Source of the DNA: JAGDYD01 sp046536675
GTDB lineage: Archaea > Micrarchaeota > Micrarchaeia > Micrarchaeales > CABMGC01
DNA: 58,292 nucleotides
NCBI GenBank assembly: GCA_046536675.1
Contig: JAWDMK010000002.1
Span: 1-58,292 of the forward strand
Direction: 5' to 3'
Part shown: piece by piece, positions 32,593 through 41,997 of the stretch
Layout: each line of letters starts with the position of its first letter
How positions within the stretch are numbered: position 1 is the first letter of the stretch
Program-made: the position numbers and the translations under genes
The notes under the pieces: generated by a model
Told to the model about the DNA's origin: nothing
Databases searched by the model: none
Seen by the model: only the letters and a program-made list of their open reading frames with translations

Positions 32593-34095
32593 ATGGCTGA
32601 GGATGAGAAAGTTTATGATGCATATGAACTTGATGCACATGGGTTGAAGGTAAATGTAAGGATAGTTGATAAAGGAGACTTTGTACCAATTTATGAGGTG
32701 ACAATGCCGGGAATAGGCGAGGCTACAAAAATACTTCTTATCTCAGAAAGGCAAGAGCTTCTTTCGCTAGTACCAATAGATCCGACAAGAATAGAAGACA
32801 AAGAATACCTCGCTGAGCTAACAAATAAGTATATCGAAGCTTCTGATGTTATAATAGATAAATACCTGCCTGGTACAAGTAGCGAGGTAAAGAAGGCACT
32901 CACCGCTTATATAATCAATATTATGCTTGGACTCGGGGATTTAGAAGCACCACTCGCAGACGATAACCTAGAAGAAATTGCAGTAAACACATCAAAAGAG
33001 CCGGTCTGGGTATTTCATAAAAAGTATGGCTGGTGCAAAACAAATCTAATGCTACCTAATGAAGAAACAATCTATGACGATGCAGAGCAGATAGGAAGAA
33101 GGGTAGGCAGGCAGATAACAAACTTATCTCCACTTATGGATGCTGAACTCCCTGACGGTTCAAGAGTCAATGCAACACTTTATCCTATATCACAGAAGGG
33201 CAATACAATAACAATAAGAAAATTCGGAAAGAACCCTTGGACAATGCCTGCTCTTATTGCAAATGGCACTGTTTCTAGCTACCTAGCTGCGCTAACATGG
33301 CTTGGCATACAGAATGAGGTAAGCATGCTAATTTCTGGAGGAACAGCTAGCGGAAAGACAAGCTTTTTGAACGCAATGAGTATTTTTATGCCACCAAACA
33401 GAAGAATTGTATCTGTAGAAGAGACAAGAGAGCTTACCTTGCCTGAATTCTTACACTGGGTACCAATGGTTACAAGGCAGCCCAATCCAGAAGGTAAAGG
33501 AGAAGTAAAGCTATACGATTTGATGATAAATGCGCTAAGACAAAGACCAGATATAATGCTTGTTGGAGAAATTAGAACGAAGAGTGATGCTGAAACCCTT
33601 TTCGAGGCAATACACACAGGCCATGCTGTATATGGTACAGTACATGCTGATGATACACAAGACACTATAGTTAGAATGACCAACCCACCTATTGACATAC
33701 CAAAGCTTATGATTAATGCAATCGGAGGCATAGTAACCCTTTTCAGACACAGAAGGCTTGGCATAAGAAGAGTACTCGAATTTGCAGAGATAAACAGAAC
33801 AGGAGACGCAACAGTGCTGTGGAGATGGAATTCAAGACAAGATACTTTTGTGCAGATAGGAGAAATGGCAAGGCTTGCAGACACTATAATGCTTTATGGC
33901 GGCTACACAAGGAATGAAATGCTAGAAGAGATAGAAGAGAAGCGCAAGATATTAGAGTGGATGGTCAAAAACAGGGTTTTTGATGTAGATGCAACGGGCT
34001 ACATAATAGCAAACTATTACAAAGATAAGAGCAACATACTTGATATAGTGAACAAGGATATGCCTTACTCAAGTGAGATGTTTAAAAAGGTGTAA
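32593..34095 (+). CDS. Type II/IV secretion ATPase (GspE/TadA/ArlI-like)
   Basis: This 500-residue protein has an N-terminal domain (about 1-200) and a RecA-like motor with Walker A GGTASGKTS (about 249-257), an Asp/His box, Walker B ILVGEIR (about 321-327) and the HADDT histidine box near 353. These define hexameric ATPases that power type IV pilus or archaellum assembly. It is followed by a small acidic protein and two FlaJ/TadC-like platform proteins and faces pilin-like genes on the other strand, so it is probably the assembly motor of an adhesive pilus. Confidence 0.93.
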   Translation: MAEDEKVYDAYELDAHGLKVNVRIVDKGDFVPIYEVTMPGIGEATKILLISERQELLSLVPIDPTRIEDKEYLAELTNKYIEASDVIIDKYLPGTSSEVKKALTAYIINIMLGLGDLEAPLADDNLEEIAVNTSKEPVWVFHKKYGWCKTNLMLPNEETIYDDAEQIGRRVGRQITNLSPLMDAELPDGSRVNATLYPISQKGNTITIRKFGKNPWTMPALIANGTVSSYLAALTWLGIQNEVSMLISGGTASGKTSFLNAMSIFMPPNRRIVSVEETRELTLPEFLHWVPMVTRQPNPEGKGEVKLYDLMINALRQRPDIMLVGEIRTKSDAETLFEAIHTGHAVYGTVHADDTQDTIVRMTNPPIDIPKLMINAIGGIVTLFRHRRLGIRRVLEFAEINRTGDATVLWRWNSRQDTFVQIGEMARLADTIMLYGGYTRNEMLEEIEEKRKILEWMVKNRVFDVDATGYIIANYYKDKSNILDIVNKDMPYSSEMFKKV

Positions 34096-34099
34096 GGAT

Positions 34100-34666
34100 T
34101 TGGAATACTTAGAAGTAGATGATCCAAAGATTATAGAAGAAGTTGATAAATTGGGAAAAAATAATAGCGTTGTTGAGCTTGATTTAGATAAAGTTATTGC
34201 AAACAGGATTGAAATTAGGCAGTATAACTACGGCGAGGCTATTCAGAGTCTTGTTGGTGTAGAGGCAAAGGAGGAAAAGATAAAAGAACCCATAGAGAAA
34301 GAGGTAACAGCGCCCCAAGAAGGTATAGCGGTAGAAAAGGCAGCAAGTGAGATAAAGAATGTAATTGGATCAATCGGCAAGGAGTTCGAGAAAAATATAA
34401 AGAGGGAGACAGAGAGGATAAAGGGTGAAAAGCTGGTGCTACCTACTTTATCTTTGCAGGACCAGATAAGTGAGCTAGAAAAAATAAGTGAGGGCTTAGA
34501 CGAGCAGGTCTTTAGCGATGAACAGCTAAAGATAATAAAAGATGAGGTCTATGGATTAAGAGATAAGGTAAAGAGTGAAAAGATAAGCATAGCAGATGAA
34601 TTTCAGAAGTCTTTAATAGATCTGAGGAACCAAAAGATAAATGAGGTAATTAAAAAATTGAAGTAG
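34100..34666 (+). CDS. Acidic coiled-coil protein between pilus ATPase and platform genes
   Basis: TTG 34100 (with AAGGTGTAAGGA upstream, 4 bases after the ATPase stop) is preferred to a GTG at 34073 inside that gene. It gives 188 residues, highly charged and helical, with coiled-coil-like heptads near residues 85-160 and a short N-terminal beta/alpha part. No membrane segment or motif is recognised. The position suggests a cytoplasmic partner of the ATPase or platform. Confidence 0.55.
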   Translation: MEYLEVDDPKIIEEVDKLGKNNSVVELDLDKVIANRIEIRQYNYGEAIQSLVGVEAKEEKIKEPIEKEVTAPQEGIAVEKAASEIKNVIGSIGKEFEKNIKRETERIKGEKLVLPTLSLQDQISELEKISEGLDEQVFSDEQLKIIKDEVYGLRDKVKSEKISIADEFQKSLIDLRNQKINEVIKKLK

Positions 34667-34673
34667 CGGTTAT

Positions 34674-35654
34674 ATGTTCGGAAAGAAAAAGGATAATATA
34701 ACGGCGCAGCAACCTATCGGGTTTACTAAGCAAAAGAGGTTCTTGTTCTTTAAAATAAGGTCAAAGCCCATATATCAGACTCAGCCACAAACACAGCAAA
34801 CACAGCAGCAAGCAAAAATTTCAAAATTTCAAATGTACATTGCTAGCGTAGCTGCTAAGCATAAAGGACTTGACCTGGCATTGAGAGAAGCAGGCATAAG
34901 GGAAAGCACTTATGACTTTATCAAAAAGATGCTCATAAATTCAATAATTGTTAGTGCGATGCTCGTTGTGGCTATCTTCGTTTTGCTTATCCATTATTAT
35001 ATGAGCTATGCAACTAGTGCAATTTTATCTTTAGCACTTGGCATAGCAATATTTGAAGTCTTTTTCAATAAGTTCGTAAATTATCCTATAGACAAAAGCA
35101 GAAATGAGGGCAAAGAGATAGAGAAGAGTATACTTTTTGCAGCTAGAGACCTAGTTATAGGAATGAGATCAGGCATGCCTCTGTTTAATGCCTTGACAAC
35201 TGTGAGCACAGGTTATGGCGCGGCAAGCAGGGAGTTTGCAAAGATTGTAGAGCTGGTACAGCTTGGCATGCCGATAGAACAGGCAATCGATGAGGTAAGC
35301 AGTAAAAGCCAGTCAAAAACATTCAAGAACCTTATGCTGCAGGCATCTGTAAGTATTAAAGCTGGTGCAGATATAGTAGGAGCACTGCAAGGTGTAATCG
35401 ATGAAGTTATGCAAGAAAGAACAATAGAGCTTAGAAGATACGGGCAGAGGCTTAATGCACTTGCTATGTTTTACATGCTCTTTGGAGTCATATTCCCTAG
35501 TATGGGCATAGCGGTAGCAGCTATTCTAACAACGTTCATAAGTTTATTTACAATAGACGAATCAACGCTAATATTTACACTTGTGGGAATATTCTTTCTG
35601 CAGCTTATATTCCTCAATATTATGAGGTCTTCAAGACCAACATTTGCAATGTGA
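34674..35654 (+). CDS. Type IV pilus platform protein 1 (FlaJ/TadB-like, T2SSF)
   Basis: This 326-residue protein has a Gln/Thr-rich N terminus (QTQPQTQQTQQQ, about 36-48), two helices (about 85-130), a cytoplasmic T2SSF domain with SILFAARDLVIGMRSGMPL and further FKNLMLQASVSIKAGADI, and two C-terminal helices. This fold is the inner-membrane platform on which the ATPase acts during pilus assembly. A second, similar platform gene follows at once, as in Tad (TadB/TadC) systems and unlike the single long FlaJ/ArlJ. Confidence 0.85.
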   Translation: MFGKKKDNITAQQPIGFTKQKRFLFFKIRSKPIYQTQPQTQQTQQQAKISKFQMYIASVAAKHKGLDLALREAGIRESTYDFIKKMLINSIIVSAMLVVAIFVLLIHYYMSYATSAILSLALGIAIFEVFFNKFVNYPIDKSRNEGKEIEKSILFAARDLVIGMRSGMPLFNALTTVSTGYGAASREFAKIVELVQLGMPIEQAIDEVSSKSQSKTFKNLMLQASVSIKAGADIVGALQGVIDEVMQERTIELRRYGQRLNALAMFYMLFGVIFPSMGIAVAAILTTFISLFTIDESTLIFTLVGIFFLQLIFLNIMRSSRPTFAM

Positions 35655-35658
35655 TCAT

Positions 35659-36645
35659 ATGATATCATTTGAGAAGCTTGTGGCAAGGAATGTTGTCGTA
35701 TTTATTTCTAGAGAGCTTGACCTTGCCGGGCTCAAGATGACTGTAAACAAATTCCTAGGAATTGCAATAGTTGGCGGCTTCCTTATTCTTATACTATTAT
35801 CTTACTCTCTCTTTTTCCTTAAGTTTAATGTAGGCATTGCAGCGCTTGGCGGCATTGGAGGTGCTGTGCTCTTTGAGGTAATGCTTTATATGCTCCTTGA
35901 ATTTAGCATAGAGAAAAGAAAGACATTCGTTGAATCAATACTTCCAGACTATTTGCAGATAGTCGCAGCAAACGTAAGAAGTGGAATATCACTCGATAAG
36001 GCCATGGTTCTTGCAGCAAGACCAGAGTTTAAATATTTCAGTGATGATGTTAAGCTTGTAAACAAGGCTCTCTATGCTGGATCAACATTACAAAGCACCC
36101 TCCTTGCACTTGCAGAAAAATATAGATCAATTCAATTAAAGCACACTGTAAGAATGCTTGTCGAAGCAATACAATACGGAGGCGGAATGACAGATTTGCT
36201 CAACCAAGTAGCAAAGGATATAAGAAATCAACAGATGATCCAGAAAGAGGTATCAGGCCAATTATTTATGTATACTATCTTTATTGCTTTTGCGGCTATA
36301 ATAGGTGCACCAACTCTTTATGCCCTTACCACAAAGATGATGACAGTAACAGATACAGTCTGGGCAGGCATATTAGCACAGAACCCTGGCGGCTTGCCAA
36401 CTGCAGGAGTATCTTTCTTAAGGCCTAGCCCACCTAAGATAACAATTGGCATGTATGAGAGCTTTGCGCTCACCGCTGTTATAATAATAACAGGTTTTGG
36501 TTCATTTATAGTATCCGCAATTTCTACAGGCTCTATAATAAGAGGGCTAAGATATCTGCCTATATTTATATTAGTTGGACTCGGCGTTTTCTATGTTGTT
36601 GGCGCAGTAATAGGAACAATGTTTGCGAGCATAAGCGGCATTTAG
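35659..36645 (+). CDS. Type IV pilus platform protein 2 (FlaJ/TadC-like, T2SSF)
   Basis: ATG 35659, four bases after the previous stop, is preferred over a TTG at 35644. It gives 328 residues: two N-terminal helices, a T2SSF cytoplasmic domain with ESILPDYLQIVAANVRSGISL and later LVEAIQYGGGMTDLLNQVA, and two or three C-terminal helices. Two adjacent T2SSF proteins are expected to form a hetero-oligomeric platform. The 3' end overlaps by 4 bases the convergent LamG-pilin gene, so the motor and subunit arms meet tail to tail. Confidence 0.85.
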   Translation: MISFEKLVARNVVVFISRELDLAGLKMTVNKFLGIAIVGGFLILILLSYSLFFLKFNVGIAALGGIGGAVLFEVMLYMLLEFSIEKRKTFVESILPDYLQIVAANVRSGISLDKAMVLAARPEFKYFSDDVKLVNKALYAGSTLQSTLLALAEKYRSIQLKHTVRMLVEAIQYGGGMTDLLNQVAKDIRNQQMIQKEVSGQLFMYTIFIAFAAIIGAPTLYALTTKMMTVTDTVWAGILAQNPGGLPTAGVSFLRPSPPKITIGMYESFALTAVIIITGFGSFIVSAISTGSIIRGLRYLPIFILVGLGVFYVVGAVIGTMFASISGI

Positions 36646-39323
36646 CCAACAAGATTAAAAGCTTCCCTTTCATTTATTATACCTGTAATTGTAGACAAGC
36701 CATTATTAGGATAAGAACCATAGAAAGGAGTGTAGTAAACGTTATAAGCTGTGCCATTATTGCCTAAGCCACTATAGTCATTTGCATTGCCGTTTAATGG
36801 CCACCATGCAACAAGATTTGCAGTATATGGCAAGCCTGATACGCCTTCCTGATAAAGCTGCTGTATCTGGCTCGGCGAAAGAGCTGCATTATAGAGTTGG
36901 ACATTTGCTATCGAGCCGTTAAAGGCATTACTATCGCACTGCGCGAATTGAGTTCCTATTGTAGCCCCAGGCGAGCTAGTATATGTATTTCCATTTGTAT
37001 TCGCAGAGCTTACTCCATCTAGATACCAATAGTAATTAGGTGGATTTACGGAAACTGCTATGAAGTGCCATTTGTTATTAAATATAGAATAAGGTAGTAG
37101 TGCACCGCTGCTTGCATCTGCACTGGTACATCTATGCAACACAAGACAAGTATTTGGCAAACAGCTGTTTTGTATCCCGAATGCCTGATAGCTCTTTAAT
37201 GAAAAAGTTGCAGTAGTCCATGAGTGGCTAAAATCTTGAATGGAACTAGGCTTAATCCACATAGCCATTGTAAAGATAACATTTGTACCAGCAATCGGCT
37301 CTGAAGGAGCAAATATAACGCTGTTAGAGTTATATGGCCCACTAGACCACTGACCGTTAAACTGTGCTGTATAAAAGTTTGGGCCAACTTCAAGCGGCAA
37401 CCTGCTTATATATAGCGCAGAGTTGCAATTCTTGCCACTTATGCACGACAATGTGCCAGGAATAGGCAATGTATTAGGCGTAGGCACAATGTATATAGAA
37501 TCTCTTGTATAGTTTATTAAATTATTAAATTTCACATTAGTTGCAACGCCGTTGTTGCCATTACCACTGTAGTCATTTGCATTACTATTTAGAGGCCACC
37601 AGCCTACAAGACCCGCATTTGGCAATGGCAGACCTTCGATGCCTTCTTGATAAAGCTGCTGAATCTGACTCGGCGAAAGAGATTTATTATAAATTTGAAC
37701 GTTTGCTATAGAACCGTCAAAAAGGCAACTTGGGCTAGGCCAAGCACCTATCCATGAGGTAATAGGAGTTTGGATGGATATTTGTTTGTTACCGGACAAA
37801 GAACCTGTTGCACTATTATTGTTTTCATATACTGTCACTGTTGTTGCACCACTTGTATAAACAGCCGCAATGAACGTCCATGTATTGCGCGTTACTTGGA
37901 ATGGCGAAACGTAATCATTACCGCAGCTTGCGAAAGAAACATATCCATTTCCATTAAGTCCTAAACCAACGCCGTTTGCATTACAACCAGACGAGAAGTT
38001 ACCATATCCAAAAGTCATCTCCTGTCCGCAACCACTAGCCGTGTAGATCGGCACATTTACCCATGCAGTTATCGAAACAGTAGGAGAGCCAGTAGGTATG
38101 TTGTTCGTGCCTGTCTTGATGTAGCTGTTCTGCCCGTTGAACTGCGCTGCATAGCGGTTTGAACCTGAAAAAGTGAATATACCATTAGGTGAACTTCTTA
38201 GAAAGTTTGCGCTTGCCCTATCAATATAGGATGGCAAAAAAGGTGATGCAAAATATGAGCCATTCTGTATAGCGTTTCTAAGACCTTCTATATTTAGCAA
38301 GTCCATTCCAGGCCCGTAGAGAAGAACTTTTGTTCCGTTTGGAATGTAATTAAGTATATTTGTAGAACTAGAATACTGAAGCCAAGGAATGTTTGGTGGT
38401 GAGCTTATACTATTTATAGAATATGTAACTAAGCCGCCAAACTTATTTGCAATTGTGCAGGTTGCATTTGTAATTAAGTTTGCGTTTGGAGTAGCTAATA
38501 TAATTGATTTATTAAGCGGCGCTGTATTTGCCCAGGATGGAACATTACTTGATAAGCTTGTACATGTAACACCACTAGGTACATGTAATACAATACCATA
38601 TATGAAAGCATTGCTACTAGAATTGCCATATGTTGCATAAGCACCTCCTACAACACTTGTGAGATTATTTATTGAAGAAAACCTTATTGGTCTTTGCACG
38701 CCCTGTTGAGCATAGAAAAGATCATAAGTTCCATTAAGAGGTATAGAAGCAGATACTGGAATAGAGTAGTTTTGTATGCCAGATGGAGTTGCTATTGAAA
38801 CATTCTCTACATATGAAACAGAGAGATTATATGGGCTTGTTTGATATATTATTGGCTTAGACTCGCTTATCTTTACAGCTAGTGGAGAAGGCTTGATATT
38901 GTTGATTATAGAAGCATTATAAGCCTTAAATGTTGCATTACCCATCCACATTGCCAATGCATTTGCAGCTAATGAGTTTGGCGCTACATTCGGAAGCGTT
39001 CCGTTAACAATAAGGTAAGAAAGGTATTGGCTTAGATTGCCCACAAAATTTCCTTTCCTCATACTTGCATTATATTCATAGCTGGTTAGAGCAGATAAAG
39101 CTTTTGAAAGTGAAGCAGCTGCAAAGGCTTGCGAGGAAGAAATAAGTGAAGATGCATAATTTACAGATGATGAGACAAGCAATGAGCTCTGCTGTATTTT
39201 GTTATAGCTTATGTTTAGAAGAGTAAAAATAAGCAGTTCAGCGATCATGAGAGTAAAAAGAACCACTACCAATACTGTCATCAAGAATCCTTTCCTGCTT
39301 CTTTTTTTATTCATCATTGCCAT
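36642..39323 (-). CDS. Pilin-like surface protein with two LamG domains
   Basis: This 893-residue protein has a basic N terminus RSRKG, then FLMTVLVVVLFTLMI, a type IV pilin-like signal without Glu5. A helical/beta region (about 40-370) precedes two LamG (concanavalin-like) domains (about 390-560 and 640-840). Each ends with IANVQ[IL]YN and is followed by a linker LYQEG[IV]xGLP and a W-PLN-NANDYSG-GNNG segment. LamG domains bind glycans or proteins, so this is probably an adhesive subunit. ATG 39323 or the later ATG 39314 could be the start. It overlaps the upstream gene by 10 bases. Confidence 0.7.
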   Translation of the reverse strand: MAMMNKKRSRKGFLMTVLVVVLFTLMIAELLIFTLLNISYNKIQQSSLLVSSSVNYASSLISSSQAFAAASLSKALSALTSYEYNASMRKGNFVGNLSQYLSYLIVNGTLPNVAPNSLAANALAMWMGNATFKAYNASIINNIKPSPLAVKISESKPIIYQTSPYNLSVSYVENVSIATPSGIQNYSIPVSASIPLNGTYDLFYAQQGVQRPIRFSSINNLTSVVGGAYATYGNSSSNAFIYGIVLHVPSGVTCTSLSSNVPSWANTAPLNKSIILATPNANLITNATCTIANKFGGLVTYSINSISSPPNIPWLQYSSSTNILNYIPNGTKVLLYGPGMDLLNIEGLRNAIQNGSYFASPFLPSYIDRASANFLRSSPNGIFTFSGSNRYAAQFNGQNSYIKTGTNNIPTGSPTVSITAWVNVPIYTASGCGQEMTFGYGNFSSGCNANGVGLGLNGNGYVSFASCGNDYVSPFQVTRNTWTFIAAVYTSGATTVTVYENNNSATGSLSGNKQISIQTPITSWIGAWPSPSCLFDGSIANVQIYNKSLSPSQIQQLYQEGIEGLPLPNAGLVGWWPLNSNANDYSGNGNNGVATNVKFNNLINYTRDSIYIVPTPNTLPIPGTLSCISGKNCNSALYISRLPLEVGPNFYTAQFNGQWSSGPYNSNSVIFAPSEPIAGTNVIFTMAMWIKPSSIQDFSHSWTTATFSLKSYQAFGIQNSCLPNTCLVLHRCTSADASSGALLPYSIFNNKWHFIAVSVNPPNYYWYLDGVSSANTNGNTYTSSPGATIGTQFAQCDSNAFNGSIANVQLYNAALSPSQIQQLYQEGVSGLPYTANLVAWWPLNGNANDYSGLGNNGTAYNVYYTPFYGSYPNNGLSTITGIINEREAFNLVG

Positions 39324-41470
39324 GAAATAACACTCACATTATATATATAAGATGAATTTAGGAACCAATTATAAATCTGCATCGGCACACTTATCTTGCT
39401 AGCCACATGCGCATTGTAGAATTTTGGTGGAAGCGGAGCGCTTCTAAGAAGTGATTGGCATGAGGCTCCGATGTAGCCAGTATTGTTTAGCGCATAAACA
39501 TCGTATGCGCAGCCTTCTGGATACCACGCAATTAAGCCATTAAGTATGGGAGAGCCGCTAGGACCACTTAGATATAATAAGCCAACCTGCTGAGGGCTTA
39601 GAACAGTATTATAGATCTGCACGTTTGAAATGAGCCCATTGAATGTGGAACTACCAAAAGGAAGATAACCTATATAGAACGGACTAACCCCATGTGCTAT
39701 TGGCGCAGCCTCCTTCTTTGAACCAACCAATGTGCCATTAACGTAAAGGTAAAGTGTATTTGATGGCTGGCTATATTCTGCAACAATATGATACCATCTA
39801 TTTAAGTTAATTGTAGTGCCAACTCTTGAGTTTTGGGCACTAACATTATTGGTAAAAATGAGGACTTGACTTGAAGAAATGTTTGAGGATTGGTAAATAT
39901 AAGGAAAGCCATTACCCAAACTATTCTGGCCTATTATGCCGTTGTTTGGAGACCAAGAATATGGATAAATCCAGAAAGACCATGAATAAGAAGGAGTATC
40001 TAGGCTCGGATTTCGTATATATGCATAGGTATTGCCATAATATGTAGCACTTAAAACACTGCTTGTATTCATGCCCTTTCCAGAAACCATGATAGTATAG
40101 TTGTACATTGGATAAATAGAGCTTGCAAGCTCTTCTGCACAACCCGTTTGGCGATTTACATATAGAGAAGCAATAGTGTAAAGAATAGAAGAGTTTGCAT
40201 TTGCATTTTGTATGTTGCAAGAGCCAAATGCAATAACCTTGTTGCCAGTTATTGCAAAGAGTTTGCCATATGCTATAGCTAGATAAGGTGAAAAAGTAAG
40301 TGGGGGAGGAAGCTGATAATACCAGATTATGCTTCCGTTCTTTAAGCTTTGAGCTGTTAGATTGCCAGCCCAAACAGCATATACCATGCCACCACCAACA
40401 ACAGGCGAGGCATTTATCGGAGCAGGGCCATAAGACATTGGCCAGCTCCAAAGCTGCGTACCGCTTGGAGTTGTTGCTAGAATTGATTTTGTGCCTTGAT
40501 AAATAACAATATTATTATATACATCAACGCCGGTTACTTGTGAACCAGCTGATGTGCTGAAAAGCTGTGTACCATTTAGGTAGCTTGCACCTGCATTGCT
40601 TGAAGAACCATAATAAAATATATTACCCAAAGAAGCGATTGGACTTACGCTCGCTGAAGCTTTTAGAGGATAGAGAAGCTGTGCTGCATTGCCTGAGAAT
40701 ACAATTGTACCTATATAGTTTGATGATGTCTTAAAGGTTAATGAACCAGATGTAGAGGCAAAGGAGGTCGGTGATTGACCTATGTTTACAGACCATGCAC
40801 TAGAGCCGTTGCTTAGATATAAGGCATAAGTGTAAAAATTGCTAGCACCAAAAATAAGCTTATTATCATTAATAATAAAAGGCGATGTTATTTGAACCTG
40901 TGAACCAGCTATTGCAACTATATTTGCACTCCATATTAAGTTTCCGTTCACTGGGTTAAGTGCTGTTATATTTGTTGCATTAGCATATACTAGCATATTA
41001 TAATAAATTACCGGTGTTGATTGAACGTTTGTTTGCACATTCTTAGACCACGCTTTAAGCCCTGTTGTTGCGTTTACAGCAAATAGAGAAGAGCCTGAAC
41101 CAAAATAAATATTGCCATAGCCAGCAACAATGCCTGTCTGTATATTGCTTGGAGCTGTAAAAATAAATGATACAAAAGGATAAGCAGGTCCAAAATTTGC
41201 ACCGGCATTGTTTGCATTGTTGGAATGCAGCATTGGCCAAGAAGCTGCCTGGGTATTTGATAGCGCAAGCATCTGGTTTGCAAGCCTATTACTTTGTGCA
41301 AGGTAAGCCAGATTTGTGCTTTCCAACTGGCTTAATATAGAAGCAGCTTCGCCATATCTGAATGAATAAGAGACTTGTGGTGTGTAGAAAAAGTAAAGCA
41401 TAATAGAGATACTAGCTATTGCCACTATCAAGGCAAAGAGCGCATCAAGTGTGAATATAACACCCTTCAT
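39314..41470 (-). CDS. Pilin-like protein with PQQ-type beta-propeller and LamG domain
   Basis: The 718-residue protein starts MKGVIFTLDALFALIV, a short basic leader and hydrophobic helix as in archaeal pilin-like proteins with Asp in place of Glu5. Residues about 75-420 contain repeated blades with [NT]-x-[ST]-G-x-x-x-W (for example NATTGLKAWS and NPVNGNLIWS), a PQQ-like beta-propeller. A LamG domain (about 480-640) and a Cys-containing C-terminal segment follow. A propeller on a pilin-like anchor suggests surface binding. Enzymatic PQQ dehydrogenase function is unlikely because catalytic residues are not evident. Confidence 0.65.
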   Translation of the reverse strand: MKGVIFTLDALFALIVAIASISIMLYFFYTPQVSYSFRYGEAASILSQLESTNLAYLAQSNRLANQMLALSNTQAASWPMLHSNNANNAGANFGPAYPFVSFIFTAPSNIQTGIVAGYGNIYFGSGSSLFAVNATTGLKAWSKNVQTNVQSTPVIYYNMLVYANATNITALNPVNGNLIWSANIVAIAGSQVQITSPFIINDNKLIFGASNFYTYALYLSNGSSAWSVNIGQSPTSFASTSGSLTFKTSSNYIGTIVFSGNAAQLLYPLKASASVSPIASLGNIFYYGSSSNAGASYLNGTQLFSTSAGSQVTGVDVYNNIVIYQGTKSILATTPSGTQLWSWPMSYGPAPINASPVVGGGMVYAVWAGNLTAQSLKNGSIIWYYQLPPPLTFSPYLAIAYGKLFAITGNKVIAFGSCNIQNANANSSILYTIASLYVNRQTGCAEELASSIYPMYNYTIMVSGKGMNTSSVLSATYYGNTYAYIRNPSLDTPSYSWSFWIYPYSWSPNNGIIGQNSLGNGFPYIYQSSNISSSQVLIFTNNVSAQNSRVGTTINLNRWYHIVAEYSQPSNTLYLYVNGTLVGSKKEAAPIAHGVSPFYIGYLPFGSSTFNGLISNVQIYNTVLSPQQVGLLYLSGPSGSPILNGLIAWYPEGCAYDVYALNNTGYIGASCQSLLRSAPLPPKFYNAHVASKISVPMQIYNWFLNSSYIYNVSVISWQ

Positions 41471-41997
41471 TACTCAACACCAAATGATGTGTTAGTCCAA
41501 ACCATAACCTGCATCGTTGCTGGCATGCCGTTTATTATTATAGGCTTATTTACAACATAAATACTCATAGCATGTGCTGCATATGGACTTAGCCCAATTC
41601 CAAAATTTATTTTCTGATAATTTATCACAATATAGTAATCATAGCCAACACCAACAGCTTGCTTTGTTGCTTGATAATTTAAGTTTGCCATACTCTGCAA
41701 TGTAGCGACCTTCTCGAGCGAAACTTCACCATTGCTTCCTAGTAGACCAATAGATATATTTGACCAAGTGCTTGGATTGCTAGGGTTTACAATCGAGCTC
41801 CATGAACTTGGTGATCCCGGCGATAACAACCTATTGGCAAGGGCTTGGGCCTGCATTTGCATAGAGCCAACACCATAACCATATGAAAGTGCGAACTGAT
41901 TGTTTATACTATACCATACAAATGCAAGTATGGTTATTGCAAATCCAAATATTACCATTGCAAATATAATGTCAAATGACCAAAACTGTAGCCTCAT
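41470..41997 (-). CDS. Small pilin-like protein
   Basis: This 175-residue protein has a short N terminus MRLQFWSFD directly followed by a hydrophobic helix (about 10-30) and a soluble beta-rich domain. The Asp at the position expected for the Glu of type IV pilins matches the next gene (MKGVIFTLD), so both may be minor pilins of one complex. It overlaps the 3' end of the upstream LamG gene by 4 bases and the downstream propeller gene by one base, indicating one polycistronic message. Confidence 0.6.
   Translation of the reverse strand: MRLQFWSFDIIFAMVIFGFAITILAFVWYSINNQFALSYGYGVGSMQMQAQALANRLLSPGSPSSWSSIVNPSNPSTWSNISIGLLGSNGEVSLEKVATLQSMANLNYQATKQAVGVGYDYYIVINYQKINFGIGLSPYAAHAMSIYVVNKPIIINGMPATMQVMVWTNTSFGVE

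Noticed and set aside
33279..33884. Minus-strand 201-codon frame opposite the secretion ATPase
   Set aside because: It covers the conserved Walker region of the ATPase in antisense; no independent support.
39921..40451. Minus-strand 176-codon frame inside the propeller gene, other frame
   Set aside because: It is Cys/Trp/His-rich out-of-frame translation of a repetitive coding region, without domain.
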